From contig JAUNIK010000207.1 in the NCBI GenBank assembly GCA_030523505.1, forward strand, positions 1 to 5,470: 5,470 bases of DNA, written 5' to 3'. Below the pieces are notes generated by a model that worked only from the letters and a program-made list of their open reading frames with translations, was not told the origin of the DNA and did not search any database. Both the position numbers and the translations under genes were made by a program. Below are positions 1 through 5,470 of this stretch, piece by piece; within the stretch, counting starts at the first letter, position 1; each line of letters begins with the position of its first letter. The stretch comes from Prevotellaceae bacterium (GTDB lineage: Bacteria > Bacteroidota > Bacteroidia > Bacteroidales > Bacteroidaceae).

Positions 1-56
1 CTCCCCCATCGCTCGGCTTTGCCGCTTCGCTCGTTAGGGCAGAAGAATGGGGAGGG
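1..56. repeat. C/G-run inverted repeat upstream of the carboxypeptidase-like gene
   Basis: A CTCCCCCAT block at the left edge can pair, with one bulged C, with ATGGGGAG near 47-54. The long loop is rich in GCTTCGCTCG-type sequence and includes a small GGC-TTT-GCC hairpin, and ATTTTAT follows. It resembles the C/G-run elements at the other gene ends in this window, so it may close a plus-strand gene lying just left of the window (inference; that gene is not visible). The rest of the 124-base leader holds an AT-rich stretch with no promoter I can defend. Confidence 0.4.
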
Positions 57-124
57 ATTTTATAATGCTTCGTATGAACAAAAATATTTCATTATGTCAT
101 TCTGTCTAAAAGAAATAAACGCTC

Positions 125-1282
125 ATGAAAAAGATTATATTACCCATTGTGATGGTGTTGGTGGGACTGGCATCATGCACTACAAAGGAAAACAAAGCTG
201 TTGAGAAAAAGAAAGGTTTCGAGCCTTTCGTAGTAGAGAACCTTGAACCGCGTCCTGACTTCTGGAAGGTTCGACCACAGGAGATTATCGACCTGTGCGA
301 GAATGTGAAGGTGGGACACGCGGAAAAGATTGCCGAGACTCCATTGGGATTCCCTGTCTATGCGGTGTTCTACGGTGATTTCACAGAACCAGAACCGCAG
401 ACGAACTTCTCTGCCGGCAACTCATCGAGCACCATCATGTCGTACCTCGGCGAGAGATACAAAGACCCTGATGTGAAGCAGACGATAATGTATCTCACCG
501 GTGTTCACGGTTCGGAACCGGAGGGCGTTGTGGCTGCTACAAATATGATTCAGATGCTCGAAACAGGCAAGGATTTCCGCGGACAGACCGACCAGGAACT
601 GCTTGAACTTGCAAAGAAATATCGCATCATCATCATACCTTGCTTGAATATGGACGGCCGCTCAATATGTCCCGACCACCTGCGTGGACAACCTTACGAG
701 GTATTCCGCAAGGCTTGTCAGGGCACATGGAAAGACGGCAGTCTGATTGGTTGGTTGGGTAGCAAGGAGTATTATCCATTGCCACTCGACAAGGTGAGTT
801 TCCCTGGTGGATATCCTAACGGTGATGGTTACAACATCCAGCACGACTGTACGCCTGGCGATATGAAGACTGAAGAGGCTAAGGCTGTGTGCCGACTGAT
901 GGCTCGATGGAGAGTTGATTTGCTACTTAATGTCCATTCATGTGAGATTTCCTCTACGATGTTCGAGCCTGGTCTCATCGACACACCAGCACATATACAG
1001 CGTGGAAACACTCTCTACACGAAGGTGCTCACTGCCTACATGGAGGCTGGTCTGCGCGATGATGTGCCTGAGATAGAAGGTGGTGACGAGGCTGTGGATC
1101 TGACACAGTTGGCCAACTACTGTTCGGGTGCCCTCGGACTGACCGTAGAGTGTTCTTCATCATACGATGACATCCAGAATCCGAAGGTTTGCTACACCTT
1201 CGACCAGCTGATGGAATCAGCAATCATCGCCTTCAAGGTTATCATGCAGGACGGATTGAGGGAGCCGTTTAATAAGAGGTAG
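125..1282 (+). CDS. M14-family zinc carboxypeptidase-like lipoprotein
   Basis: Predicted zinc metallopeptidase of the M14 (carboxypeptidase A) fold, 385 aa, complete. The N terminus MKKIILPIVMVLVGLASC is a lipoprotein signal with the lipid-attachment Cys at residue 18, so the protein should be anchored in the envelope. Visible family signatures are the zinc pair H128-x2-E131 in GVHGSEPEG, an NMDG block at N175, the third zinc ligand H271 in LLLNVHS, and the C-terminal catalytic Glu E342 in GLTVECSSS. The metal site therefore looks intact. The position that usually reads Asn-Arg, where the Arg binds the free carboxylate of the substrate, appears here as N237-I238 in DGYNIQHD (my alignment by eye), so the substrate may not be an ordinary peptide C terminus; amidase activity on cell-wall or modified peptides is possible. 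The ATG at 125 fits the signal peptide and lies in an A-rich leader. The last codon and TAG stop lie inside a repeat. The fold is fairly sure, the substrate unknown. Confidence 0.85.
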   Translation: MKKIILPIVMVLVGLASCTTKENKAVEKKKGFEPFVVENLEPRPDFWKVRPQEIIDLCENVKVGHAEKIAETPLGFPVYAVFYGDFTEPEPQTNFSAGNSSSTIMSYLGERYKDPDVKQTIMYLTGVHGSEPEGVVAATNMIQMLETGKDFRGQTDQELLELAKKYRIIIIPCLNMDGRSICPDHLRGQPYEVFRKACQGTWKDGSLIGWLGSKEYYPLPLDKVSFPGGYPNGDGYNIQHDCTPGDMKTEEAKAVCRLMARWRVDLLLNVHSCEISSTMFEPGLIDTPAHIQRGNTLYTKVLTAYMEAGLRDDVPEIEGGDEAVDLTQLANYCSGALGLTVECSSSYDDIQNPKVCYTFDQLMESAIIAFKVIMQDGLREPFNKR

Positions 1283-1308
1283 CCCCCCAGCCCCCGAAGG
1301 GGGAGTAA
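1277..1308 (+). repeat. C/G-run 3'-end repeat that includes the stop codon
   Basis: The sequence starts AGGTAGCCCCCCAGCC, where AGG is the last sense codon and TAG the stop of the carboxypeptidase-like gene. It continues into the hairpin CCCCC-GAA-GGGGG (1291-1303) and ends AGTAA. The first 16 bases recur exactly on the other strand at 1441-1456, where they contain the end of the convergent gene. Runs of this type are a familiar dispersed intergenic repeat in Bacteroidetes genomes (recollection, not searched). Confidence 0.75.
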
Positions 1309-1336
1309 TAGCGATGGCGAAAGCGATAGCGATGGC
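1309..1336 (+). repeat. Short direct repeat TAGCGATGGC
   Basis: Two exact 10-base copies of TAGCGATGGC lie at 1309-1318 and 1327-1336, separated by GAAAGCGA, which is itself a partial copy. It sits between the 3' repeat and the terminator and has no coding role I can see. Confidence 0.6.
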
Positions 1337-1368
1337 AGAAAAAGAATGCCGATGTATAGACATTATAT

Positions 1369-1411
1369 AAAAAATCCCAGACTCTCATATGAGAATTTGG
1401 GACTTTTTTTT
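1369..1411. terminator. Bidirectional Rho-independent terminator between convergent genes
   Basis: A 28-base hairpin at 1375-1402 pairs TCCCA with TGGGA on the outside and TCTC with GAGA around the central CATATG on the inside, with one G-T wobble and one C-A mismatch. It is preceded by six As and followed by eight Ts after one C. The A run and T run make it a terminator on both strands, as expected between the convergent genes ending at 1282 and 1451. It is the only classic intrinsic terminator in the window. Confidence 0.9.
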
Positions 1412-1456
1412 ACTCCCCCTTTGGGGGGCCGAGGGGCTGTGGCTGGGGGGCTACCT
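1410..1456 (-). repeat. Second copy of the C/G-run 3'-end repeat, inverted
   Basis: Read on the minus strand this begins AGGTAGCCCCCCAGCC (1456-1441), identical to 1277-1292, with TAG again the stop codon of the gene it ends. It then has about 14 extra bases (ACAGCCCCTCGGCC type) before CCCCCC-AAA-GGGGG and AGTAA. Together with 1277-1308 it forms an inverted pair around the terminator. Confidence 0.75.
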
Positions 1457-2155
1457 TTCATACAAATACTCATAGGTAACAATCTCGCAACCTTCACTCT
1501 GTTTGAGATCTGTTATCAGACTGTCGAAGAGTTCGGCGGTAACCCATTTCTCATCGTCACGACCACCATGGAAACCGTAGGCGTGGATGCCCTTTACCTT
1601 CTTATCGCACTCTATCTGACTGATGAACTCATCACGGTCCTTGAAGCGTAGCATAAGCGTTCGAGGGAGGTCATACTGCGCTGACAGTCCCATCTTGTCG
1701 TTTGCGTAAAGGAAATATTTCCTGCAATACTCCTCCCCTTTCTCGGTCGATGGTTCTGTGTTATCGGCGCGGATGATTCCCTTCGGATTGAACCCATACG
1801 CTTGCAGGTCGCGCTTCACATCCCTTGTGCAAGCCAGCCACAGAGAGTCTGGACTGTCGTGTTGCGGACTACCCATATAGTGTGCCAGCACTTCACCGCC
1901 GTGATCAACGATATCGCGGAGGGTTTTCAGGTGAGTGTCATTGATATTCGACGGTATTGTTGCTGCGGAGAATGGCACATCATGCTTCCGGAACGGTTCA
2001 TAGTAATACTCCAGATACTCATTGGTATCATCGTGCACAAAGACGAAATACGCCTTATCGAACTCATCCCCAGAACGAGATTCCCTACCCCCACAGCTAC
2101 TCAACACAATAGCAATAGCGATAGCACAGCAGTTTATTTTATCAACGAATTTCAC
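1451..2155 (-). CDS. Polysaccharide-deacetylase-like lipoprotein
   Basis: Lipoprotein of 234 aa with the lipid-attachment Cys at residue 21 (AIAIVLSSC), so probably envelope-anchored. What follows resembles the NodB/polysaccharide deacetylase (beta/alpha) fold: a beta strand ending in an acidic pair (YFVFVHDD, D42-D43), a PFSAATIPSNIND segment, GGEVLAHYMG with H92 where family members have the G-H-E-[IV]-x2-H motif, and a late GIHAYGFHGG strand (H191, H196). The canonical His-x3-His metal motif is not present; the nearest pair is H92 and H99. A true deacetylase is therefore uncertain, and it may be a degenerate or divergent member acting on another polymer. The start is a GTG at 2155: an in-frame stop lies four codons upstream and no ATG is available, and the lipobox supports it. 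This GTG lies in a short repeated motif. It is the last of the four minus-strand genes and is separated from the others by a foldback element, so it may be transcribed on its own. Confidence 0.65.
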   Translation of the reverse strand: MKFVDKINCCAIAIAIVLSSCGGRESRSGDEFDKAYFVFVHDDTNEYLEYYYEPFRKHDVPFSAATIPSNINDTHLKTLRDIVDHGGEVLAHYMGSPQHDSPDSLWLACTRDVKRDLQAYGFNPKGIIRADNTEPSTEKGEEYCRKYFLYANDKMGLSAQYDLPRTLMLRFKDRDEFISQIECDKKVKGIHAYGFHGGRDDEKWVTAELFDSLITDLKQSEGCEIVTYEYLYER

Positions 2156-2160
2156 GAATT
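2143..2160 (-). repeat. AATTCGTGA/AATTCGTTG tandem over the start codon
   Basis: On the minus strand two 9-base units, AATTCGTGA and AATTCGTTG (7 of 9 identical), are adjacent at 2160-2152 and 2151-2143. The GTG start codon of the deacetylase-like gene is in the first unit. Strings of AATTCGTG-type units are common between genes in Bacteroides and Prevotella (recollection, not searched), so the leader and first codons may be repeat-derived. Confidence 0.5.
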
Positions 2161-2169
2161 GCTCTAATT

Positions 2170-2379
2170 ATTAGTTACTGAAGTTTCGGAAGTTAAGAGG
2201 AGTTACCGCTTCGCTGTGAAGTTATGAGAAGTTAAGGGACGAATGTCTCTATTGATGAGCCTTTACCGCGAGAATAACTATTGTCCTTTAACTTCCCTAG
2301 CGAGTGAAGCGAGCGATAACTTCCCTTAACTCCCTTTAACTCCTAGGTTTCGGAACTTTCGAAACTTAAATTAGTTATT
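2170..2379. repeat. Foldback (imperfect palindrome) element with direct-repeat flanks
   Basis: The two halves are imperfect inverted repeats: GAAGTTTCGGAAGTT (2180-2194) against the reverse complement of 2354-2368 (13 of 15 match), and GAAGTTAAGGGAC (2228-2240) against that of 2283-2295 (12 of 13). Between them come AGTTA[CT]CGCT-type segments in both arms, with indels. The loop is about 42 bases (2241-2282). Directly outside lie ATTAGTTACT (2170-2179) and ATTAGTTATT (2370-2379), a 9 of 10 direct match that could be a target-site duplication. No ORF inside looks real. A MITE- or REP-like non-coding element is the best reading; it fills most of the 277-base gap between two genes. Confidence 0.7.
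2317..2343. repeat. Three 9-base tandem units inside the foldback right arm
   Basis: TAACTTCCC, TTAACTCCC and TTTAACTCC follow one another without spacing at 2317, 2326 and 2335. Related TTTAACTTCCC occurs just before at 2287-2297, and diverged AGTTA units on the other strand make up the left arm. The arms of the foldback thus seem built from a short [T]TAACT[TC]CC unit. Confidence 0.65.
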
Positions 2380-2394
2380 ACAAAGCATTTCACT

Positions 2395-2434
2395 ACCCCT
2401 CCCCTCACGGGGAGGCCGGGAGGGGTCTTTTTTT
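2395..2434. repeat. C/G-run hairpin at the 3' end of the GH99-like gene
   Basis: Two alternative stems are possible: CCTCCCC-TCAC-GGGGAGG (2398-2415), or the outer ACCCCTCCC (2395-2403) with GGGAGGGGT (2418-2426). A run of seven Ts (2428-2434) follows on the plus strand and overlaps the TAA stop of the glycosidase gene. Read in the gene's direction the order is A run, C block, then C-loop-G hairpin, as at the end of kduI. It may help end the minus-strand transcript, but the T run favours termination in the plus direction. Confidence 0.65.
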
Positions 2435-3692
2435 ATCTCTCTGGCACTTTGCTTGTCAACGCCTTGAGCATTGCTGCGGCCTTGCCAGTGAGCCATAGGT
2501 AGTGATCGGTTTCTACATCATCGTCGATAGGCACGAACTTCGCATGCTCTGTTGGTACAGGCACATTCTTGGCACACTTGAAGATGGCTGTTCCCTCGTT
2601 CATCTCATCGTACATCGCCACATATATCATCTCTGCTCCGTGAGAGATGCAATACGACAACTGCTCCCAATAGAAGCGTCCACTGTTGCGATCGATGGTG
2701 TCATCAGCATTTGGATCCATATTATACCACGAGAATCCTGGATAACACAATGGTGCATAGTCGATGCCGTTCGCCTTTGCCCATTTGATATCCTCGTCGA
2801 TGAGTGGTGCGAACGACTGGTATGTCTTATCGTCATAGCGTCCCACAAACCAAGGCATCACGATGTCAGCCATACGGATTACCTCATGGAGTGCCTTGTC
2901 GTTGCGTGTGTCGCGGTCGAGGGTTCGCCAATAGGTAGGAACACCGAGCATCACACTGTAGCCACGGTCTTTGAGTCCCTGCACCATCTTTCGTGCGTCG
3001 TTGAGGTCATAACCCTCGCGATCAACGAAACCGTAACCCCAGAGAACAACCAGCGGTTTGCCGTTGTGATAGAGGTATGAAGGGAACTTATCATGGTCGA
3101 AGAGGTTGTATTTCTCAGCCACATCATCGATGTCGCTGAAGACATAGTCGCACATGGTAGCCGAATGACAACCAGAGAGGTCGTACATCATACAGATAGC
3201 ACGGTCGTATTTCATTGCCGACTTCACTGCGTTGTCCCACACCTTTATTGACCGCGCACCATAAGACTTCTCCTCTTTATGTGAGTTGATGAAGCGCTGC
3301 ATAAACACTCCATCGACACCATATTCCTTCATCCACTTGAAATGGAGGTCAACGGTAGAGAGGTCGTAGGGAGAATACATCATTGCCGGTGATCCGTCGG
3401 ACATCTTGAACTTTGTTGGGTAGAGTTTCTCATATTCACGGGTGTCAGGCCAGAAGTCCATAAAGCATCGGTCGTTACTGGTGTCGCCCAGACCAGTACT
3501 CCATCCGTTGCCCGAACCATCGCCTTCGGCACTGAACCATCCCTGATAGCCAGCCATAACCAGACCACGGTATGAGTTATACTGTTTGTGAACTACAGGT
3601 TCTTGTTTCTTCTCCTGTGTTTTCTTAACCTTTGCCGAAGCCATACCCCCGGCGATGATGCACATCAGTGCGATAATCAAAAACTTTCTCAT
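2433..3692 (-). CDS. Secreted GH99/GH71-like glycoside hydrolase
   Basis: Predicted exported glycosidase of the GH71/GH99-like clan, 419 aa from the ATG at 3692. That start gives a normal signal peptide (MRKFLIIALMCIIAGGMASA, cleavage likely after Ala-Ser-Ala at 20); an ATG ten codons earlier would add a polar stretch before it and is less likely. The mature protein opens with YRGLVMAGYQGWFSAEGDG, a (beta/alpha)8-barrel start typical of this group, followed by DLHFKWMKEYGVDGVFMQRF and GKPLVVLWGYGF strands. Near the C terminus MYDEMNEGTAIF holds two Glu three residues apart (E363, E366), the arrangement of the catalytic pair in GH99 endo-alpha-mannanases (N-E-W-H-E-G). Both acids are retained, so it is probably active. 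Whether the substrate is an alpha-mannoside or another glycoside cannot be told. It follows kduI by 36 bases and is probably cotranscribed, and it lacks a lipobox, so it is likely periplasmic or released. Confidence 0.85.
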   Translation of the reverse strand: MRKFLIIALMCIIAGGMASAKVKKTQEKKQEPVVHKQYNSYRGLVMAGYQGWFSAEGDGSGNGWSTGLGDTSNDRCFMDFWPDTREYEKLYPTKFKMSDGSPAMMYSPYDLSTVDLHFKWMKEYGVDGVFMQRFINSHKEEKSYGARSIKVWDNAVKSAMKYDRAICMMYDLSGCHSATMCDYVFSDIDDVAEKYNLFDHDKFPSYLYHNGKPLVVLWGYGFVDREGYDLNDARKMVQGLKDRGYSVMLGVPTYWRTLDRDTRNDKALHEVIRMADIVMPWFVGRYDDKTYQSFAPLIDEDIKWAKANGIDYAPLCYPGFSWYNMDPNADDTIDRNSGRFYWEQLSYCISHGAEMIYVAMYDEMNEGTAIFKCAKNVPVPTEHAKFVPIDDDVETDHYLWLTGKAAAMLKALTSKVPER

Positions 3693-3728
3693 TTTGGATT
3701 TATGATTTTTAGAGGATTTCATAGGATT

Positions 3729-4763
3729 TTAGAGGAAGCGAGAGGAAAAGCTTCGCACAATAACGAAGCTATTAAAGCACCTCCCCTTTGGGGAGGATGG
3801 GTGGGGCTTTTTCATCTCGCTATACTTAATCTCATCCTTATCGCTGTATTTGAGGTTCTCGCCTGCCATGCCCCAGATGAAGGTATAGTTGCTGGTACCG
3901 GCTGCAGCGTGGATGCTCCACTCTGGTGAGGTTATTGCCTGCTCGTTGTGCAACCATACGAGGCGCTCTTCCTGTGGGTCGCCCATCAGATGGCAGATGG
4001 CATTGTTCTCAGGCAGATTGAAATAGAAATATGCTTCCATACGGCGAGTGTGGGTGTGGGCAGGCATTGTGTTCCACACACTACCCGGTGCTAGTTCGGT
4101 GAGTCCCACCTGCAACTGATTGGTGCCACCATCCTTGACACGCTCAAGAACAGTCTTGACAATCATCTGGTTCACAATGCGGTCGTTGCTGTCCTGCATC
4201 TTGCCGTAGTGGTCGCTGATGGCGAGGGCATAGCGTTTCTTGTTCTTCTCATACTTTGCCTTGTCGGTAGTGATGAGCTGGGTTACGAAAGGCTTGTATG
4301 CCGGTGCTGAGTTGATATAGAACTTTGCTGGATTGCTTGCATCATTGCTGCGGAACTCCACTTTCTGCTTGCCGCAACCAACATACAGTGCTTCCTTATA
4401 CTCCATAGGATATTCCTCGCCATCGACGATGACAACGCCTGGTCCACCGACATTGATAACTCCCAGTTCACGACGCTCAAGGAAATAGGTAATCTCTGGG
4501 CCTAGTTCATGGAATGTTTCAAGACGGAGAGTCTTCGATACAGGCATCACACCTCCGTAGATGAGACGATCGTAGAGGGTGTAAGTGAGGTTGATTTCAT
4601 CAGGACTCATCACCTTCGGCATCATAAACCGACTGCGAAGAGTCTCTGTGTCATAGTGTTTCACATCATCAGGATGACAAGCAGTCTGAACGGTGTAGTT
4701 CATCTGTGCATTCATTGTCATCGCGGTCATTGCAGCAACAGCTGCTAAGAATAACTTTTTCAT
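3729..4763 (-). CDS. kduI: 5-dehydro-4-deoxy-D-glucuronate isomerase with signal peptide and extended tail
   Basis: Cupin-fold zinc isomerase converting 5-dehydro-4-deoxy-D-glucuronate to 3-deoxy-D-glycero-2,5-hexodiulosonate in unsaturated uronate catabolism. Family signatures are clear: [43 protein letters not shown] and [10 protein letters not shown]. The zinc ligands are all present as H236-x-H238-x4-E243 and H285. Two features are odd. First, the usual enzyme start matches the Met at residue 21; before it are 20 residues ([20 protein letters not shown]) with the charge, hydrophobic core and Ala-Gln end of a Bacteroidetes signal peptide, so the enzyme seems exported, whereas the known family acts in the cytoplasm. 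Second, homology ends near M317-K319, and the frame runs on about 25 residues through a C/G repeat to a TAA at 3729. There is also an insert of about 20 residues before the zinc motif relative to E. coli KduI. The ATG at 4763 lies 2 bases after the upstream stop, arguing for translational coupling; an ATG at 4790 would overlap that gene and spoil the signal peptide. Confidence 0.93.
   Translation of the reverse strand: MKKLFLAAVAAMTAMTMNAQMNYTVQTACHPDDVKHYDTETLRSRFMMPKVMSPDEINLTYTLYDRLIYGGVMPVSKTLRLETFHELGPEITYFLERRELGVINVGGPGVVIVDGEEYPMEYKEALYVGCGKQKVEFRSNDASNPAKFYINSAPAYKPFVTQLITTDKAKYEKNKKRYALAISDHYGKMQDSNDRIVNQMIVKTVLERVKDGGTNQLQVGLTELAPGSVWNTMPAHTHTRRMEAYFYFNLPENNAICHLMGDPQEERLVWLHNEQAITSPEWSIHAAAGTSNYTFIWGMAGENLKYSDKDEIKYSEMKKPHPSSPKGRCFNSFVIVRSFSSRFL
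3780..3812. repeat. C/G-run hairpin inside the kduI 3' end
   Basis: CCTCCCC-TTT-GGGGAGG (3780-3796) is followed on the plus strand by ATGGGTGGGG and CTTTTT. In the gene's direction it reads AAAAAG, a C block, then the hairpin, the same order as at 2395-2434. Here the stop codon is missing, so the repeat is translated as [11 protein letters not shown] at the end of KduI. Confidence 0.75.
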
Positions 4764-4765
4764 AT

Positions 4766-5470
4766 TTATTTTCTTTTTTTGTTCCACCATAATAATCCCA
4801 TAGTCATGAGAGTGAGAAGTACTGCTCCAACATATTGCAGATGCTTCATTGCAAGATATATCATCGTTGACAGCGGACTCGAAGCGAAGTCGAGCGAACC
4901 AGCCATGAATCCATCAGGCACAGCCACCGATTTATCCTCAGGATGCGCCATCTGCACTGAATGGGCGGCATTGGTGAAGTCGGGCGACATCCATGTGACG
5001 AAGTATAGTCCGAGCGCCACAACAACCAGTCCTACGATGAACGAACGGAGCACATTGCCGTTGGTGTAAGGCAGTACCATCACGAAGACATAGAACATTC
5101 CGGCGAGTGATGCCAGAGGTAGGAACTGATTGCCCGGAAGGAGAACAGCGAGAACGAGGGTTACAGGGATGAGCAGGAGCGATACCACGAGTGTGGTTGG
5201 ATGGCCGATTACCAGTGCTGGCGACATTCCTATGTAGAGTTGCTTGTCCTTACCAAACTTGCGTGCGATGAGTTCGCGTGTAGCCTCGCTGATTGGTTTC
5301 AAGCCTTCGATGAACAGTCCCGTGATACGTGGTATGAGTTCCATCACAGCGCCCATCTTGATTCCCAAACCGAGTGTATCAGGAATCTTCTCCACCAACT
5401 CAGCAGTGTTTCTGCAAGCCAAGCAACCGATGATTATTCCGATGATGACACCAAGGAACAGCGGTTCGCC
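4766..5470 (-). CDS. GatC-like PTS EIIC membrane permease, C-terminal part
   Basis: The last 234 residues of an integral membrane protein of the galactitol-type EIIC (GatC) family; the 5' part lies beyond the right edge. The fragment opens [15 protein letters not shown], matching the conserved Gly-Glu-Pro membrane segment of GatC (GEPVTVGFVMGLIIG in E. coli as I recall it). It continues with [32 protein letters not shown] and NGNVLRSF, all recognisable GatC blocks, and ends in a hydrophobic helix with a lysine-rich tail (WWNKKRK). About five or six hydrophobic segments are visible. No EIIA or EIIB domain is fused in the visible part. PTS sugar uptake is generally absent from Bacteroidetes (general knowledge), so this may be a non-phosphorylating permease. 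The stop is 2 bases before the kduI start, which suggests a substrate linked to uronates rather than galactitol (inference). Confidence 0.88.
   Translation of the reverse strand, partial: GEPLFLGVIIGIIIGCLACRNTAELVEKIPDTLGLGIKMGAVMELIPRITGLFIEGLKPISEATRELIARKFGKDKQLYIGMSPALVIGHPTTLVVSLLLIPVTLVLAVLLPGNQFLPLASLAGMFYVFVMVLPYTNGNVLRSFIVGLVVVALGLYFVTWMSPDFTNAAHSVQMAHPEDKSVAVPDGFMAGSLDFASSPLSTMIYLAMKHLQYVGAVLLTLMTMGLLWWNKKRK

Noticed and set aside
61..66. TATAAT upstream of the carboxypeptidase-like gene
   Set aside because: It resembles the E. coli -10 box, but Bacteroidetes promoters use TAnnTTTG with an upstream TTTG, and neither is convincingly spaced here.
1277..1456. CRISPR-like array from the repeated C/G blocks
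   Set aside because: There are only two copies, on opposite strands, around a terminator, with no regular spacers.
1346..1651. Plus-strand open frame across the convergent gap
   Set aside because: It begins before the terminator hairpin, runs through the C/G repeat (PPLGGRGAVAGG) and then antisense to the next gene.
1802..2167. 121-codon open frame on the plus strand
   Set aside because: Antisense to the deacetylase-like lipoprotein gene, with no signal peptide or domain; a shadow frame.
2502..3080. 192-codon open frame on the plus strand
   Set aside because: It lies wholly antisense to the GH99-like gene, has no recognisable motif and a His/Ile/Val-rich composition typical of an antisense frame.
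3693..3722. Earlier ATG at 3722 as the GH99-like start
   Set aside because: It adds a ten-residue polar stretch before a complete signal peptide that begins at 3692.
3588..3929. 113-codon plus-strand frame containing PPLWGGWVG
   Set aside because: It is the translation of the C/G repeat and of antisense sequence of two genes. The PPLWGGW-type string is a repeat artefact.
4764..4790. Earlier ATG at 4790 as the kduI start
   Set aside because: It would overlap the permease gene by 25 bases and put MVEQKKKIN before the signal peptide; the ATG at 4763 gives a regular leader.
4877..4896. CTCGA...TCGAG inverted repeat
   Set aside because: It lies in frame inside the conserved part of the permease gene and has short arms; ordinary codon use explains it.

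Overview
The window looks like chromosomal DNA of a gut-type Bacteroidales bacterium, probably Prevotella or a close relative (inference). The signs are two lipoproteins with short lipoboxes, A-rich leaders without a Shine-Dalgarno core, signal peptides ending in Ala-Gln or Ala-Ser-Ala, and C-run/G-run hairpins at the 3' ends of genes. No rRNA, tRNA, CRISPR array or transposase gene is visible.

Layout: 1-124 is a leader holding a C/G-run inverted repeat. A plus-strand gene (125-1282) encodes an M14-type zinc carboxypeptidase-like lipoprotein. It converges on a minus-strand lipoprotein gene (1451-2155) with a polysaccharide-deacetylase-like look; the gap between them has a clean bidirectional terminator flanked by two inverted copies of a repeat that contains both stop codons. 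The 277 bases between that gene and the next hold a roughly 200-base foldback element with near-identical 9-10 base flanks, then a C/G hairpin. From 2433 to the right edge, three minus-strand genes run head to tail in transcription order: a GatC-like PTS EIIC membrane protein (truncated by the window edge), kduI (2 bases after it), and a secreted GH99/GH71-like glycosidase.

Functional reading: KduI isomerises 5-dehydro-4-deoxy-D-glucuronate, the product of unsaturated uronates released by polysaccharide lyases, so the right half probably belongs to acidic polysaccharide use (pectin, glycosaminoglycan or similar). The notable point is that this KduI, from a normally cytoplasmic family, carries a convincing N-terminal signal peptide and is coupled to an inner-membrane EIIC-type permease. 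All five products appear to be exported or membrane-bound. A testable idea is that the isomerisation happens in the periplasm and the EIIC-like protein imports the product. The kduI reading frame has also run into a 3' repeat, giving the protein an unusual tail of about 25 residues.
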